From Reyranella sp. (lineage in GTDB: Bacteria > Pseudomonadota > Alphaproteobacteria > Reyranellales > Reyranellaceae): 64,000 bases of DNA. The first letter of the stretch is position 1. Every line of letters starts with the position of its first letter. Made by a program: the position numbers and the translations under genes. The stretch is taken from assembly GCA_019750135.1 (NCBI GenBank), contig JAIEOV010000013.1, positions 62,001 through 126,000 of the forward strand, in the 5' to 3' direction. Below are positions 25,341 through 34,372 of the stretch, piece after piece. The notes beneath the pieces are model-generated. The model worked only from the letters and a program-made list of their open reading frames with translations. It had not been told where the DNA came from and ran no database searches.

Positions 25341-26305
25341 CCGCGGCCCCCTTCCGCCCGATGCTCGTCGCGAATCGCATCGAGCGGCGCGTCGATGGTG
25401 CAGATCACGCCCGCCGGCCGGAAGTCGATGCGCACCTCGCCCTGAAGCTCGGCCGAAAGACCGCGCTGGATCATGCGCGATCCGAAGCCGCTGCGCGTGG
25501 GCGGCAAGACGGCGGGACCATCGCGCTCCTCCCACCGCAGGCGGAAGCGGCCGTCGTCGGCTGTCCAGCCGAGCGCGACCGAGCCGCCCTCGACCGACAG
25601 GGCGCCGTACTTCAGGGCGTTGGTGGCGAGTTCGTGCAGCGCCATGGACAGTGCCACGGCGCCCTTGGGGCGCAGTCTGAGATCGGGTCCGTCGAAGGCG
25701 ATCCGTTCGCGGGCGCCGCCGAGATGAGGCCGGAGCGAGGCGCGGATCACGGCGAGCAGCTCGGCGCTCTCCCAGCTTTCGTCGGTCAGCAGGCTGTGCA
25801 CGTTGCTGAGCGTCAGCAGGCGCTGCTCGAAGTCCTCGCGAGGGCCGCTGTCCGCTCCCTTGAACGTCTGGGTGGCGATCGCCTGGACCATGGTGAGCGT
25901 GTTCTTGACCCGATGGTTCAGCTCGTTGATCAGGAGCTCGCGGTGCGCTTCGGCGTTCTTGAGGTCGGTGACGTCGCGGAAGACGATGCCCATGCCATCG
26001 CCCAGCGGGAACAGGCGGTAGGCCAGCGTGCGTGGGCCCACCACCACGGAAACGCTTTCGCCGCGCACCGTGGCACGGCTTGCCATCGTGCTGAGAAAGG
26101 TGCGGCCGAGGTCGGTATCCGCCGCACCCGGGAAAATTTCCCACAACACGTGGCCGATCATGTCGCTGGCGGGACGACGGAAGTGGCGTGAAGCCTCGCT
26201 GTTGAAATGGGTGATCCGCCACTCGCGGTCGACGGCATAAAAGCCTTCGCCGATCCCCTCGAGGATCGTGGTCAACTCGGAGTCCGGCCCGCCATTGCTG
26301 CTCAC
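25337..26305 (-). CDS. PAS-domain HWE-family sensor histidine kinase
   Basis: 322 residues, no membrane segment. A PAS domain (about 8-118; ILEGIGEGFYAVDREWRITHFN) is followed by the H-box NELNHRVKNTL (His131) and an ATPase domain with N-box ALHELATNALKYG. The WEERDGP motif defines HWE kinases, and GFGSRMIQRGL is the glycine box. HWE kinases are mostly alphaproteobacterial and often sense light or redox through PAS/LOV domains. This PAS lacks the LOV NCRFLQ cysteine motif, so light sensing is not supported. Coupled to the response regulator gene. Confidence 0.9.
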   Translation of the reverse strand: MSSNGGPDSELTTILEGIGEGFYAVDREWRITHFNSEASRHFRRPASDMIGHVLWEIFPGAADTDLGRTFLSTMASRATVRGESVSVVVGPRTLAYRLFPLGDGMGIVFRDVTDLKNAEAHRELLINELNHRVKNTLTMVQAIATQTFKGADSGPREDFEQRLLTLSNVHSLLTDESWESAELLAVIRASLRPHLGGARERIAFDGPDLRLRPKGAVALSMALHELATNALKYGALSVEGGSVALGWTADDGRFRLRWEERDGPAVLPPTRSGFGSRMIQRGLSAELQGEVRIDFRPAGVICTIDAPLDAIRDEHRAEGGRG

Positions 26306-26407
26306 GCGGCGAAACTTACCGCGGCTATACCTTTGGGCAACTGTTCACCACCGGGAAAAACCCGCTAGATTGACAGGCGAACCACAGCTCGCCAGGAGAA
26401 TCAGCCT

Positions 26408-26926
26408 ATGGCCAAGGACGCCAAATCTCGCCGCACCGCCAATCTCGCCACGCCGAACGACCTCGGCGCCAACGCCAGCAAGGAAGTGGCGGGCGGGCTC
26501 AACATCCTGCTGGCCGACGTCATCGCCCTCTACTTCAAGACCAAGAACTTCCATTGGCACGTCTCGGGTCCGCACTTCCGCGACTACCACCTGCTGCTCG
26601 ACGACCAGGCGACCCAGATCGACGCCATGACCGACGTGATCGCCGAGCGCGTGCGCAAGCTCGGCGCCACGACCATCCGCTCGGTCGGCCACGTCAAGCG
26701 CCTGCAGCGCGTGCTCGACAACGATGCCGAGTACGTGACGCCGGCCGACATGCTGGCCGAGCTGCGCGACGACAACAAGGAACTGCTGAAGCACATGCGC
26801 ATCCTGCACGAGGTCGCCGACGAGCACGGCGACATCGCGACCGCCAGCCTGATCGAGAACTGGGTCGACGAGACTGAGCAGCGCGTGTGGTTCCTGTTCG
26901 AGACGGGACGGCGGACCGAAGGCTGA
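26408..26926 (+). CDS. dps: Dps family DNA-protection ferritin
   Basis: 172 residues of four-helix ferritin-like protein. The inter-subunit ferroxidase ligands are in KNFHWHVSG and HLLLDDQ, followed by DEHGDIATASLIENWVDETE. A short basic N-terminus (MAKDAKSRRTAN) could contact DNA. Dps dodecamers store iron and protect DNA from peroxide. AGGAG precedes ATG. It is divergent from the HWE kinase, with about 100 bp between starts, so both may respond to stress. Confidence 0.9.
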   Translation: MAKDAKSRRTANLATPNDLGANASKEVAGGLNILLADVIALYFKTKNFHWHVSGPHFRDYHLLLDDQATQIDAMTDVIAERVRKLGATTIRSVGHVKRLQRVLDNDAEYVTPADMLAELRDDNKELLKHMRILHEVADEHGDIATASLIENWVDETEQRVWFLFETGRRTEG

Positions 26927-26929
26927 TCG

Positions 26930-28096
26930 CTACTGCCTCTCCGACCAGCCGATCATCCTGCCTAAAAAGGCGTCGCAGGCATCCATCTGCGAGCGGGCGA
27001 CGAACTCGTTGGGCTGATGGGCCTGGGAGATGTCGCCCGGGCCGCAGATCACGGTCGCGATGCCGTGGCCGCGGAAGATGCCGGCCTCGGTGCCGTAGGG
27101 CACCGCATAGGTGCGGTTGCCGCCGGTCCATTGCAGGGCGAGCTTGGCCGCTTCATCGTTCTCCTGCGGCAGCAAGCCGGGCACGAAGGAGCGCCGCTTC
27201 AAGGTGATGTTGGCGTCGGGGTGCTTGGCCCGCATCTTGGGCAGCAGCAGCTCGGCGATGTACTTCTCGGCGCGGCGCTGGACCTCCCAGGGATCGTCGC
27301 CCGGCAGGGTGCGGTAGCCCCAATTCAGGGTGCACTCGCGGGCCAGGATGTTGCCCGCAGTGCCGCCCTTGATCACGCCGACATTGATGGTGGTATGGCC
27401 GGGCACGGTGTCGATGTCGGTGCGCTTGCGCTCGGCCAGCTCGACCTGCAGCTCGTTCAGCCAATGGATGAAGTCGCCGGCGAAGTGGATGGCGCTGACG
27501 CCGAGATGGGTCATCGAGGAGTGCGCCTCGAAGCCGGTGAAGGTGGCGACGATGCCGCCGCCGGCGTTCTGGGCGTTGACCACGCCCATCATGGTGGGCT
27601 CGCCCACGATCACCGCCTGCGGCCGCGGCACGGCGCCGACCAGGCGCTCGGCGAGCGCATGGGCGCCCAGGCAGCCGATCTCCTCGTCGTAGGAGAAGGC
27701 GAAGTGCATCGGCACCTTCAGCCTGGCGCGCTGGAAGGCCGGAACGTTGGCGAGGCAAGCCGCGACAAAGCCCTTCATGTCGCAGGTGCCGCGCGCATAG
27801 AGGTTGCCGTCGTCCTTTTCAGTGAGGGTCCACGGATCCGTCGTCCAGGCCTGGCCGTCGACCGGGACGACGTCGGTATGGCCGGAGAGCACGACGCCGC
27901 CTTCACGGTCGGGGCCGATCGTGGCGAACAGGTTGGCCTTGGTGCCCTCTTCGTTGGGCACCAGGGTGCTCTCGACCCCGAAATCGGTGAGGTAGTCCCG
28001 GATATAGTGGATCAGCTCGAGGTTGGAATTGCGCGAGGTGGTGTCGAACGCCACCAGGCGCTTCAGCATGTCGATGGACGAGGGTGCAGTACTCAT
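26930..28096 (-). CDS. argE: acetylornithine deacetylase ArgE
   Basis: 388 residues, M20 metallopeptidase fold. The metal ligands lie in VVLSGHTDVVPVDG (His), GTCDMKG (Asp) and SYDEEIGCLGA (catalytic Glu pair). The dimerisation domain is at about 180-290, and a C-terminal GPGDISQAHQPNEF supplies the last His. It removes the acetyl group from N2-acetylornithine to give ornithine for arginine. No other arg gene is nearby. Stop is 3 bp from the convergent dps stop. Deacylases of other acyl amino acids share this sequence pattern. Confidence 0.85.
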   Translation of the reverse strand: MSTAPSSIDMLKRLVAFDTTSRNSNLELIHYIRDYLTDFGVESTLVPNEEGTKANLFATIGPDREGGVVLSGHTDVVPVDGQAWTTDPWTLTEKDDGNLYARGTCDMKGFVAACLANVPAFQRARLKVPMHFAFSYDEEIGCLGAHALAERLVGAVPRPQAVIVGEPTMMGVVNAQNAGGGIVATFTGFEAHSSMTHLGVSAIHFAGDFIHWLNELQVELAERKRTDIDTVPGHTTINVGVIKGGTAGNILARECTLNWGYRTLPGDDPWEVQRRAEKYIAELLLPKMRAKHPDANITLKRRSFVPGLLPQENDEAAKLALQWTGGNRTYAVPYGTEAGIFRGHGIATVICGPGDISQAHQPNEFVARSQMDACDAFLGRMIGWSERQ

Positions 28097-28170
28097 GACG
28101 GCACCGTCGCATGGTTCATGCCATCAGGCCAGGATTGCGGAATGGCTGGCGAAACACGTTCCTGGTTGGT

Positions 28171-31100
28171 CTACACCGGGAGCGGCCCCGTCGTGCATGG
28201 CGCCGCCGAGTAGCTGCCGAGGTAGTGAACCTCGACCGTCCTGGCCTCGCCGCCGAGCGGGTTCTGGAACTCCCGCGTATAGACTCCGTTTCGTCCGACG
28301 TCCGCGGTCACCGTGAAGTATCGGCCCGATGCGGCCCTGACCTCGATCAGGGCGACGCCGCCGCCGGTCACCGGCGTTCCGTCGTCGATGAACACGACTT
28401 GACCTGTCACGTAATTGGCGCGTTGGGCGCCAACCTTGATTTGCGTGGCGCGGCCGGCGGCGACTCGAATGCCGACACCGCCGGTCAGCGTCCGGGCGCC
28501 GCAATCGGCCTCGAACGGACGCTGCGCCCAGCCGGTGACGCTCACCTTGTTCGGGATTTCCCAGAGCAAAGATGGCGAGAGATCGCCCCGCGGCGTCCTG
28601 GAGACGATGGGCCATTCGGGCGTGCCGAACATCGCCTCGTCCCAGACCTGGATGGCCCGTTGGTCGTTGCCTGCGACCCTGAGCCATTGGTGGCTGGTGA
28701 AGACGCGGTGCATCGGGTGCGTCTTCCTCACATTGGCGTAAACGAGCGTCGACTTGTCGAAGGGATTCGACAGCATCACTTCCGTGCCGACGCGGCTCGA
28801 CGGCGAGGCGGAGGCCGAGATGAAGCGCGTGTAGTTGCTGCGCGCCTCGTTGTTGAAGATGTTCAGGTCGACGATCGCGAGGTTCGCCGGATCCTGGTAG
28901 AGCTGTATGCGAATGCGCACGCAATAGTGCCGATCTTCGTCCGCCTCGATGGACCACGGCCGGGTGAACTCCACGGTGGTCTTTGCCGGCACGTCCTGCC
29001 GGTCGGTTCCGAGGCTTTCCCAGTCGCCGTCACCGGTGGTGAACTCGGTGACGGCGAAGTCGACGGCCACGCCCCTGGCCAGCAGGTCGCCGTTGTTCGT
29101 GATCTTGGCCACCACGGTGTTGTTGTGGCCGGCCCAGGGCATGTTGAACCATTGACCGGGGTCGGCGGTGGCGCGGTCGTTGCGGATCTCGATGTCCGGG
29201 CTCTGGAAATCCGGCTCGCCCGGCCACGGCCGGATCCCGGGCTCGGGCCGACCGTTGGAATCGTATCTGATCCTCACCACGGCATTGTCGGCCGCCGTCG
29301 ATACCACCTCGACGTGCAAGTCGAGCTGGGTGCCGGGATCGCGTTCCACGAAGTTCTCGCCGGGTCCGATGAGCCGCCCGTCGCCGTCGACGTCGTTGGG
29401 GACGAAGAGAATCGGCGGACGTGCAATGGCGGACCGGTGATCGTCGGACGTGACATCGGTGATCATGACTTGCCGGTCGGTGAGGAGATTGTCGCTGACC
29501 TGCGTAGCGGCCTGCTGGGCGCGATATTCGACGTAGTAGTTCCTGCCGTTGGCGATCCGGATCTCGATGCCCTTGACCCGGCCGGCCGGTGGGGGGCCGA
29601 GCTCGGCGGGATGCAGGGTGACGGTCTCTGCGCGAAGGCCGGCGCCCTGGAAGTTGTAGAGCTTCAGGTGGCTGGCCTCGAGCCAGCCCATGCGCATCTT
29701 GTTGGACAGCGAAAAGTGCGGAAGGATGTTGTTCGACCCCGCCATCATGTCCCAGCCGCCCGTGAGACGTGCGTTCACGTCCGCCGAGTAGGTCGGGAAC
29801 TTGTAGAGATCCGGCAGGCCGAGGGTGTGTCCAAGCTCATGCGACAGGGTCGCATGCATTTGCCGCCCGTTCGCCCCGATCGGATCGTCCTGCGTTGCAA
29901 AGTCGAGCGGCGCGAATGCGTAGGTGAAAATGCGCCAGTCTCGCAATAGGTCCCGGCCGCACAGGTACGAGCTCGCGATGGATGTGGCGTGCGGCCAGAC
30001 GAAACGGTTCGGCCGGCCACCGGTATCCGGCGAGAAGGGGACCACGATTATCGCGTCGATGTCGGTGAAATCGTTCGCCGTCGCCACACGGTTGGTGATC
30101 GCGGCAGTGATGATCGACTGCACGGTGCCACCCTTCGAGTTCCAGCGATCGTCGGTGATGTTGCCCATGTCATCGACTTTCTGCTCGAAATAGTCGGCCC
30201 ATTCTCTGGACAGGTTGACCGGGCCCAGCGGTCGGTTGTTCCTGACGCTGATCGTCAGCCCCGACTTTCCGGTCAGGAATGCGGAGTTCTCCTCGTAGTA
30301 CTGACGGACCGATCGCGTCTGGCCATTGAAGGCAATGCCGTTCGTGACATGGCCCATGATGCTGGTCTGGTTGGCGGTCATGGTAGGGGCATCGGTCGGC
30401 CAGCGTCCGGAGGCGGTGTCCACCATGACGACGAGAGTACGCCAGGTGCCGGAGTGCGGCTTGGTGTTCAGGTTCTGCGGCGTATTGGGACCGCCGCCCC
30501 AGCCGCTGTCGCCGTCGAACTGCGAATCGGCGATGCAGAAGCCGGGCGGGCCGGTGTCGGAGTCGCTCCAGAGGTCGGTGATCTCGAACTCGGCGGTAGC
30601 CAGCGTCTTGCTCGTCGCCCGCTCGATCAGGGCGACCTTGTGGACGCCGACCGCGCCGCCGACCACGAGCAGCGGCACCGGAGCGCCGAGATTGTTGAGG
30701 CGCGTGTAGGAGACGAGGCCCGCATCGAGGCCGTCCGGCACCTCGAAGTGCACGGCATCCCTGGTCAGGCCGCTGGTGCCGAGGTCGAAATCGATCTCGG
30801 TCCAGGAACCGACGAAGATCGGATCGAGAAACGGCGTGATGGACGGGTCGTGACTGAGATCGGCGAGGCTGTCGATCAGCGTGAGCGCATTGTCCGTCAG
30901 GACGGCGATGCGGCCATCGGCAAGCCCGTGCGCTTCGACGAGGGGACCGCCGAGCGATCCGGTGGAGACCTTGTTCACGGCGCCGGTTGCGGGCCGGATG
31001 GCGCTGAGCTGGCCGCTGGCATGCGCGGCGAGCAGGAGCGCTCCGCGCTCCGCCACGCCGAGCCGGCCGAGCGGCGGCAGTCCGCCGGCGATCGGCTTGA

Positions 31101-31623
31101 TCGTGGTTCCGGCCAGCATTCCGACTTCGCCGCGCAGGGGCGAACCGGTGTTGCGTGCGACATAGACCGTGCCATCGCTGATGGCGACACCCACCAGGCC
31201 GTCAACGGGAACGGAAGACGTGGCTCCCGAGTCGACTTTGGTCAGACCGAGGGTCTGCCCTGTCCGCGGAATGGGTCCGGCGCCGGACGGCGCCTGCGTC
31301 ACGATGGCGGCAGTCGGCGCGGCCGCGGAGGTGAGGCCGAGCTGGCCATAGGTAGCGCGCGATCGGCTCACGACCTGCAGTCGCGCGCCTGGGTCTTCAG
31401 GGTCCAATCGGGATAGCGTGCCGTCCTTGTCGGCGAAGACGAGGGCGCTTCCGTTGCCCGCCACGCTGACCAATGACGACGAGGCGGTCTGGACCGTCTC
31501 GCTGGTGCCGGCAAGGTCGACCCGGAGGATCGCTCCGTCCGCTTGCGTTACCCAGATCTTCTTCCGCTTGTCGTCGACGGACGCCGAAGTTGCGGCATTG
31601 AGCGTGGTCAGCGTTGCGAGCAT
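28171..31623 (-). CDS. large M6-like metalloprotease domain protein
   Basis: 1150 residues. Roughly 1-270 is strand-rich, with repeats like WVTQADGAILRVDL and VFADKDGTLSRLD suggesting a beta-propeller. The zinc site SHELGHTLGLPDLY (HELGH at 595-599) lies in an M6/immune-inhibitor-A-like domain, followed by GGWDMMAGSNN. The last third has CARDB-like sandwich stretches. No signal peptide or membrane segment is visible, which is odd for this class; a non-classical export route or cytoplasmic role is possible. The 276 bp upstream hold no other gene and are AT-richer. Confidence 0.75.
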   Translation of the reverse strand: MLATLTTLNAATSASVDDKRKKIWVTQADGAILRVDLAGTSETVQTASSSLVSVAGNGSALVFADKDGTLSRLDPEDPGARLQVVSRSRATYGQLGLTSAAAPTAAIVTQAPSGAGPIPRTGQTLGLTKVDSGATSSVPVDGLVGVAISDGTVYVARNTGSPLRGEVGMLAGTTIKPIAGGLPPLGRLGVAERGALLLAAHASGQLSAIRPATGAVNKVSTGSLGGPLVEAHGLADGRIAVLTDNALTLIDSLADLSHDPSITPFLDPIFVGSWTEIDFDLGTSGLTRDAVHFEVPDGLDAGLVSYTRLNNLGAPVPLLVVGGAVGVHKVALIERATSKTLATAEFEITDLWSDSDTGPPGFCIADSQFDGDSGWGGGPNTPQNLNTKPHSGTWRTLVVMVDTASGRWPTDAPTMTANQTSIMGHVTNGIAFNGQTRSVRQYYEENSAFLTGKSGLTISVRNNRPLGPVNLSREWADYFEQKVDDMGNITDDRWNSKGGTVQSIITAAITNRVATANDFTDIDAIIVVPFSPDTGGRPNRFVWPHATSIASSYLCGRDLLRDWRIFTYAFAPLDFATQDDPIGANGRQMHATLSHELGHTLGLPDLYKFPTYSADVNARLTGGWDMMAGSNNILPHFSLSNKMRMGWLEASHLKLYNFQGAGLRAETVTLHPAELGPPPAGRVKGIEIRIANGRNYYVEYRAQQAATQVSDNLLTDRQVMITDVTSDDHRSAIARPPILFVPNDVDGDGRLIGPGENFVERDPGTQLDLHVEVVSTAADNAVVRIRYDSNGRPEPGIRPWPGEPDFQSPDIEIRNDRATADPGQWFNMPWAGHNNTVVAKITNNGDLLARGVAVDFAVTEFTTGDGDWESLGTDRQDVPAKTTVEFTRPWSIEADEDRHYCVRIRIQLYQDPANLAIVDLNIFNNEARSNYTRFISASASPSSRVGTEVMLSNPFDKSTLVYANVRKTHPMHRVFTSHQWLRVAGNDQRAIQVWDEAMFGTPEWPIVSRTPRGDLSPSLLWEIPNKVSVTGWAQRPFEADCGARTLTGGVGIRVAAGRATQIKVGAQRANYVTGQVVFIDDGTPVTGGGVALIEVRAASGRYFTVTADVGRNGVYTREFQNPLGGEARTVEVHYLGSYSAAPCTTGPLPV

Positions 31624-31899
31624 GTCGGTCTCTCAGGTAGTAGTGAAGTGCATAAGACAACCAAATGGAGTCTAATAATCAACGTCACATTCTCGTTATA
31701 CGTGTATATGTTTTGCTGCGCGGCGCAGCGGCCGAGGGCCGGCGAGGCGGGCCGACGTCCCGCCGGCACCGGCCGGATTTCACTCAAGGCCCTGAAATTG
31801 TTGGTGAAATCGAGGCTTCGTTTGACACCGGAAGACCCCGCCGCTAGAACCGCCGCGCATCCGTCGTGGATATCGATCGCCGGGGTCTTAGCGGGCTGC

Positions 31900-31992
31900 G
31901 GAGAGGTGGCCGAGCGGTCGAAGGCGGCGGTTTGCTAAACCGTTATAGGGAGATAATCCCTATCGAGGGTTCGAATCCCTTCCTCTCCGCCA
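31900..31992 (+). tRNA. tRNA-Ser (GCU anticodon)
   Basis: The acceptor stem GGAGAGG / CCTCTCC, the D-arm GTGGCCGAGCGGTCGAAGGC, the anticodon loop TTGCTAA (GCT at 31934-31936), a long variable arm (TATAGGGAGATAATCCCTAT) and the T-loop GGTTCGAATCCC are all present. The long variable arm is the type II mark of tRNA-Ser. CCA is encoded (31990-31992). It reads AGC and AGU codons. The flanks to 32137 hold no gene, and no integrase or att duplication is seen. Confidence 0.96.
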
Positions 31993-32137
31993 ACCTTCGC
32001 TGCGCAGCAGCGAGGTTGCCCGCCGAAGCTCGTTAGAGCGAAGGAGGGCTGTCGATGCCCCGCGCAGCTACGGCTGGCAAGCCAACCTGCTTTATGTTGG
32101 TGTAACGATCCGATGTCGATGCCCGTCTATGGGATCG

Positions 32138-32380
32138 ATGTTCTACGTCTATTTGCTCCAGAGCCAACGGGTGCCCGATCAACACTATGTCGGCCTGACC
32201 ACTGACCTGAAACAGCGCTTTGCCGATCACAATTCCGGGAAGGCGTCTCATACCTCCAAATTCATCCCCTGGTGCTTGACGACTTACATCGCCTTCTCGG
32301 ATCAGACCAAGGCGGTCGCCTTCGAGCGTTATTTGAAATCCGGCTCGGGCCGCGCTTTCTCCCTCAGACACTTCCGGTAA
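32138..32380 (+). CDS. GIY-YIG nuclease domain protein
   Basis: 80 residues, a stand-alone GIY-YIG domain: MFYVYLLQS, then HYVGLTTDLKQRFADHNSGKASHT, then ERYLKSGSGRAF. The motif reads YVY...YVG as in UvrC/YhbQ-type single-domain proteins, with the catalytic Arg in LKQRF. Nuclease activity is not proven for most such small proteins. ATG at 32138 matches the family start; 32129 is an alternative. No ribosome site is obvious. Located just after tRNA-Ser. Confidence 0.85.
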   Translation: MFYVYLLQSQRVPDQHYVGLTTDLKQRFADHNSGKASHTSKFIPWCLTTYIAFSDQTKAVAFERYLKSGSGRAFSLRHFR

Positions 32381-32389
32381 CAACAACCC

Positions 32390-32800
32390 TCAGCTCTTCG
32401 ACCCCGTCGGCGAAAAACAGAAGATGTGAAACACCGGCACTGTCATCAGCGGCTTGGTGCTGCAGACGTGGCTGCGGCCGTCGCCGAAGCGGTCCGGCTC
32501 GCCGACGGCGAAGGCCGGCACCGGTATCCAGCGACGGAATTCCGGGATCCATACCGACCAGCTGCCGTCTTCTTCGGTGCGGGCGCGCACCGGCCGGCAG
32601 TCCTCACCGTTGCAGCAGTTGCCTTTGCCGGTGGTCGGCTTCCAGTCCTGGTACTGGTGATGTTGCTCGGCATGTCCGCAGCCGAACGCGCCGTATTCGC
32701 AATCCTGTGCCTGCGCTTTGCCGCGCGGCGCCTGCAAGGCCATTGCTGCCACGAGCATCACGCTGACGCACAGCACGCGTGTCGAGGTCGATACTGTCAT
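32390..32800 (-). CDS. secreted Cys-containing hypothetical protein
   Basis: 136 residues with a Sec signal (LCVSVMLVAAMALQAPRGKAQAQ). The mature part has six or more Cys (DCEYGAFGCGHAEQ, NCCNGEDCRPV, HVCSTK, FCFS), a His-rich patch (HAEQHHQYQDW) and many aromatics, consistent with a disulfide-bonded periplasmic protein that may bind metal. I do not recognise the family. It is convergent with the GIY-YIG gene. Confidence 0.65.
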   Translation of the reverse strand: MTVSTSTRVLCVSVMLVAAMALQAPRGKAQAQDCEYGAFGCGHAEQHHQYQDWKPTTGKGNCCNGEDCRPVRARTEEDGSWSVWIPEFRRWIPVPAFAVGEPDRFGDGRSHVCSTKPLMTVPVFHIFCFSPTGSKS

Positions 32801-32877
32801 CCCGCCACGAAACGTGGCGCCACGCCGACGGTTGCGTGTGGCGGCATAGCCTCCGGATGGTCACCGCGTGCGGAAGC

Positions 32878-34050
32878 TTAATAGACGGATTCGAGGATCG
32901 GCACGATCTCCTGCGCACCCTGAATCTGCCTCGGATTGCTGAAGGTCCAGTCGTCCTTCATGCAGTTCGTGGCGATGCGCTGCAGGTCGTCGCGCTTGAC
33001 GCCGACATCGCGCAGCCGGCGCGGCAAGCCGAGGCCGCCGATGAAGCGGTCGAGCACCTCGGCGGCCGGCTGTCCTGCCGCGCCGAGCGCGGTGCTGAGC
33101 TCGGCCTGGCGCTCGCCGTTGACCTCGGCGTTGAACGCCAGAACGGCCGGCAGCATGACGCACGACGTGTAGCCGTGCGGCACGCCGGCGCTGCCGCCCA
33201 GCACATGCCCGATGGCGTGGCTCGCGCCCATGCGCGTGCCGGTGACGATGCCGGTCATCGAGATCCAGGCGCCGATCTGGCAGTCGAGCCGCGCCGCCAG
33301 GTCGGACGGGTCGCGCTTCACCGCCGGCAGGCCGCGGCCGAGCAGGCGCAGCGCCTGCAACGCGGTGCTGTCGGTGTACACATTGCCGTCGATCGAGCAG
33401 TAGGTCTCGACCGCATGATCGACGGCGCGGATACCGGTGGAAAGCCACAGCCATTCCGGCGTGTGCACCGTGACGGCGGGATCGAAGATCACGGCGAGCG
33501 GGATGAGGCCCGGATGGATGTAGGCCTGCTTCAGGCGCAGCCGCGGCTCGGTGACTCCGGCGCGGGCGTTGAACTCGCCGCCGCTCAAGGTCGTCGGCAC
33601 GCAGATCTGGCGCACCCTCGGGGCCCGATACTGCGGGAAGCTGCGCTTGCCCGTCACTTCGTCGACCACGGTCCGGAAAGGTTCGAGCCCGTCCGGTTCG
33701 CGGATGTCGTGCTCGAGGCAGATCGTGACCGCCTTGCCGCCGTCCGTCGTCGAACCGCCGCCGACGCTGACCAGCAGGTCGCAGCCGGCATCGCGCGCCT
33801 TGTTGGCGCAAGCGATCACCGCATCGCGCGGGCTGTGCGCCGGCATGTCGTCATGCACGCCGGCGTAGCGCGATCCCAGCGCGGCGGCGATCTGCCGGAC
33901 CGCGCCGGTCTCGCGATTGAGCGTCTTGCCGGCGAGGATGAACACCCGCTTGGCGTCCAGCCGCTCGGCCGTCTGGACGACGGCCTCGGCGGCGGGACGG
34001 CCGAACACCACGCGGTCCATCCCCGTGAAGACGATCTCGCCGGCACGCAT
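32878..34050 (-). CDS. maleylacetate reductase (iron-containing alcohol dehydrogenase fold)
   Basis: 390 residues. The nucleotide-binding stretch VSVGGGSTTDGGKA, the middle PTTLSGGEFNARAGVT and the C-terminal HAIGHVLGGSAGVPHGYTSCVMLP match maleylacetate reductases, which reduce maleylacetate to 3-oxoadipate with NAD(P)H. ATG at 34050 is chosen because the longer frame upstream runs into the DUF6295 gene. With the dienelactone hydrolase two genes upstream it would make two consecutive steps of the modified ortho (chlorocatechol or hydroxyquinol) pathway. Confidence 0.85.
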   Translation of the reverse strand: MRAGEIVFTGMDRVVFGRPAAEAVVQTAERLDAKRVFILAGKTLNRETGAVRQIAAALGSRYAGVHDDMPAHSPRDAVIACANKARDAGCDLLVSVGGGSTTDGGKAVTICLEHDIREPDGLEPFRTVVDEVTGKRSFPQYRAPRVRQICVPTTLSGGEFNARAGVTEPRLRLKQAYIHPGLIPLAVIFDPAVTVHTPEWLWLSTGIRAVDHAVETYCSIDGNVYTDSTALQALRLLGRGLPAVKRDPSDLAARLDCQIGAWISMTGIVTGTRMGASHAIGHVLGGSAGVPHGYTSCVMLPAVLAFNAEVNGERQAELSTALGAAGQPAAEVLDRFIGGLGLPRRLRDVGVKRDDLQRIATNCMKDDWTFSNPRQIQGAQEIVPILESVY

Positions 34051-34057
34051 GGGGTCG

Positions 34058-34363
34058 TCAGGCCGCGCGGACGAGACTGACGACGGCTCCCTTGCCGCGC
34101 ACTTCCGCTTCCTCGAACTCGGCCGCGGCGATCGCGCGGTCGAGAGCGGCACGCAGCGCCTTGGCCGAGTCCAGGGTGATCTCCACCCCGGCGCGGGCCC
34201 CGGCATCGAGGCCCGTGTTCATGAAGTCGAGGGTGATGACATCGCCCAACAGGGCGTGCCGCGCGTGGTCATAGGCGACCACCGCCTGTGTCAGCGGAAA
34301 CCACTCGTCGCCGCGCTTGGCCATGCCTTCGGCGCGGGTGATCTCGATGATCGACGTGCACAT
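34058..34363 (-). CDS. DUF6295 family protein
   Basis: 101 residues. MCTSIIEITRAEGMAKRGDEWFPLTQAVVAYDHARHALLGD and the C-terminal KALRAALDRAIAAAE helix match DUF6295. The family is small and uncharacterised, and usually sits near dienelactone hydrolase or aromatic-catabolism genes. A strand-rich core with His residues (YDHARHAL) is visible but no known active site. It lies 9 bp after the hydrolase gene and 7 bp before the reductase gene. Confidence 0.75.
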   Translation of the reverse strand: MCTSIIEITRAEGMAKRGDEWFPLTQAVVAYDHARHALLGDVITLDFMNTGLDAGARAGVEITLDSAKALRAALDRAIAAAEFEEAEVRGKGAVVSLVRAA

Positions 34364-34372
34364 GGCGGCCTC

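Noticed and set aside
31640..31665. GACAACCAAA shared upstream of the genes starting at 31623 and 44310
   Set aside because: A 10-mer shared by two sites, without conserved spacing to the start codons, is too weak to call a regulatory motif.
31900..31992. tRNA-Ser as the attachment site of an integrative element
   Set aside because: No integrase, no duplicated 3-prime tRNA end and no change of gene type is seen on either side.
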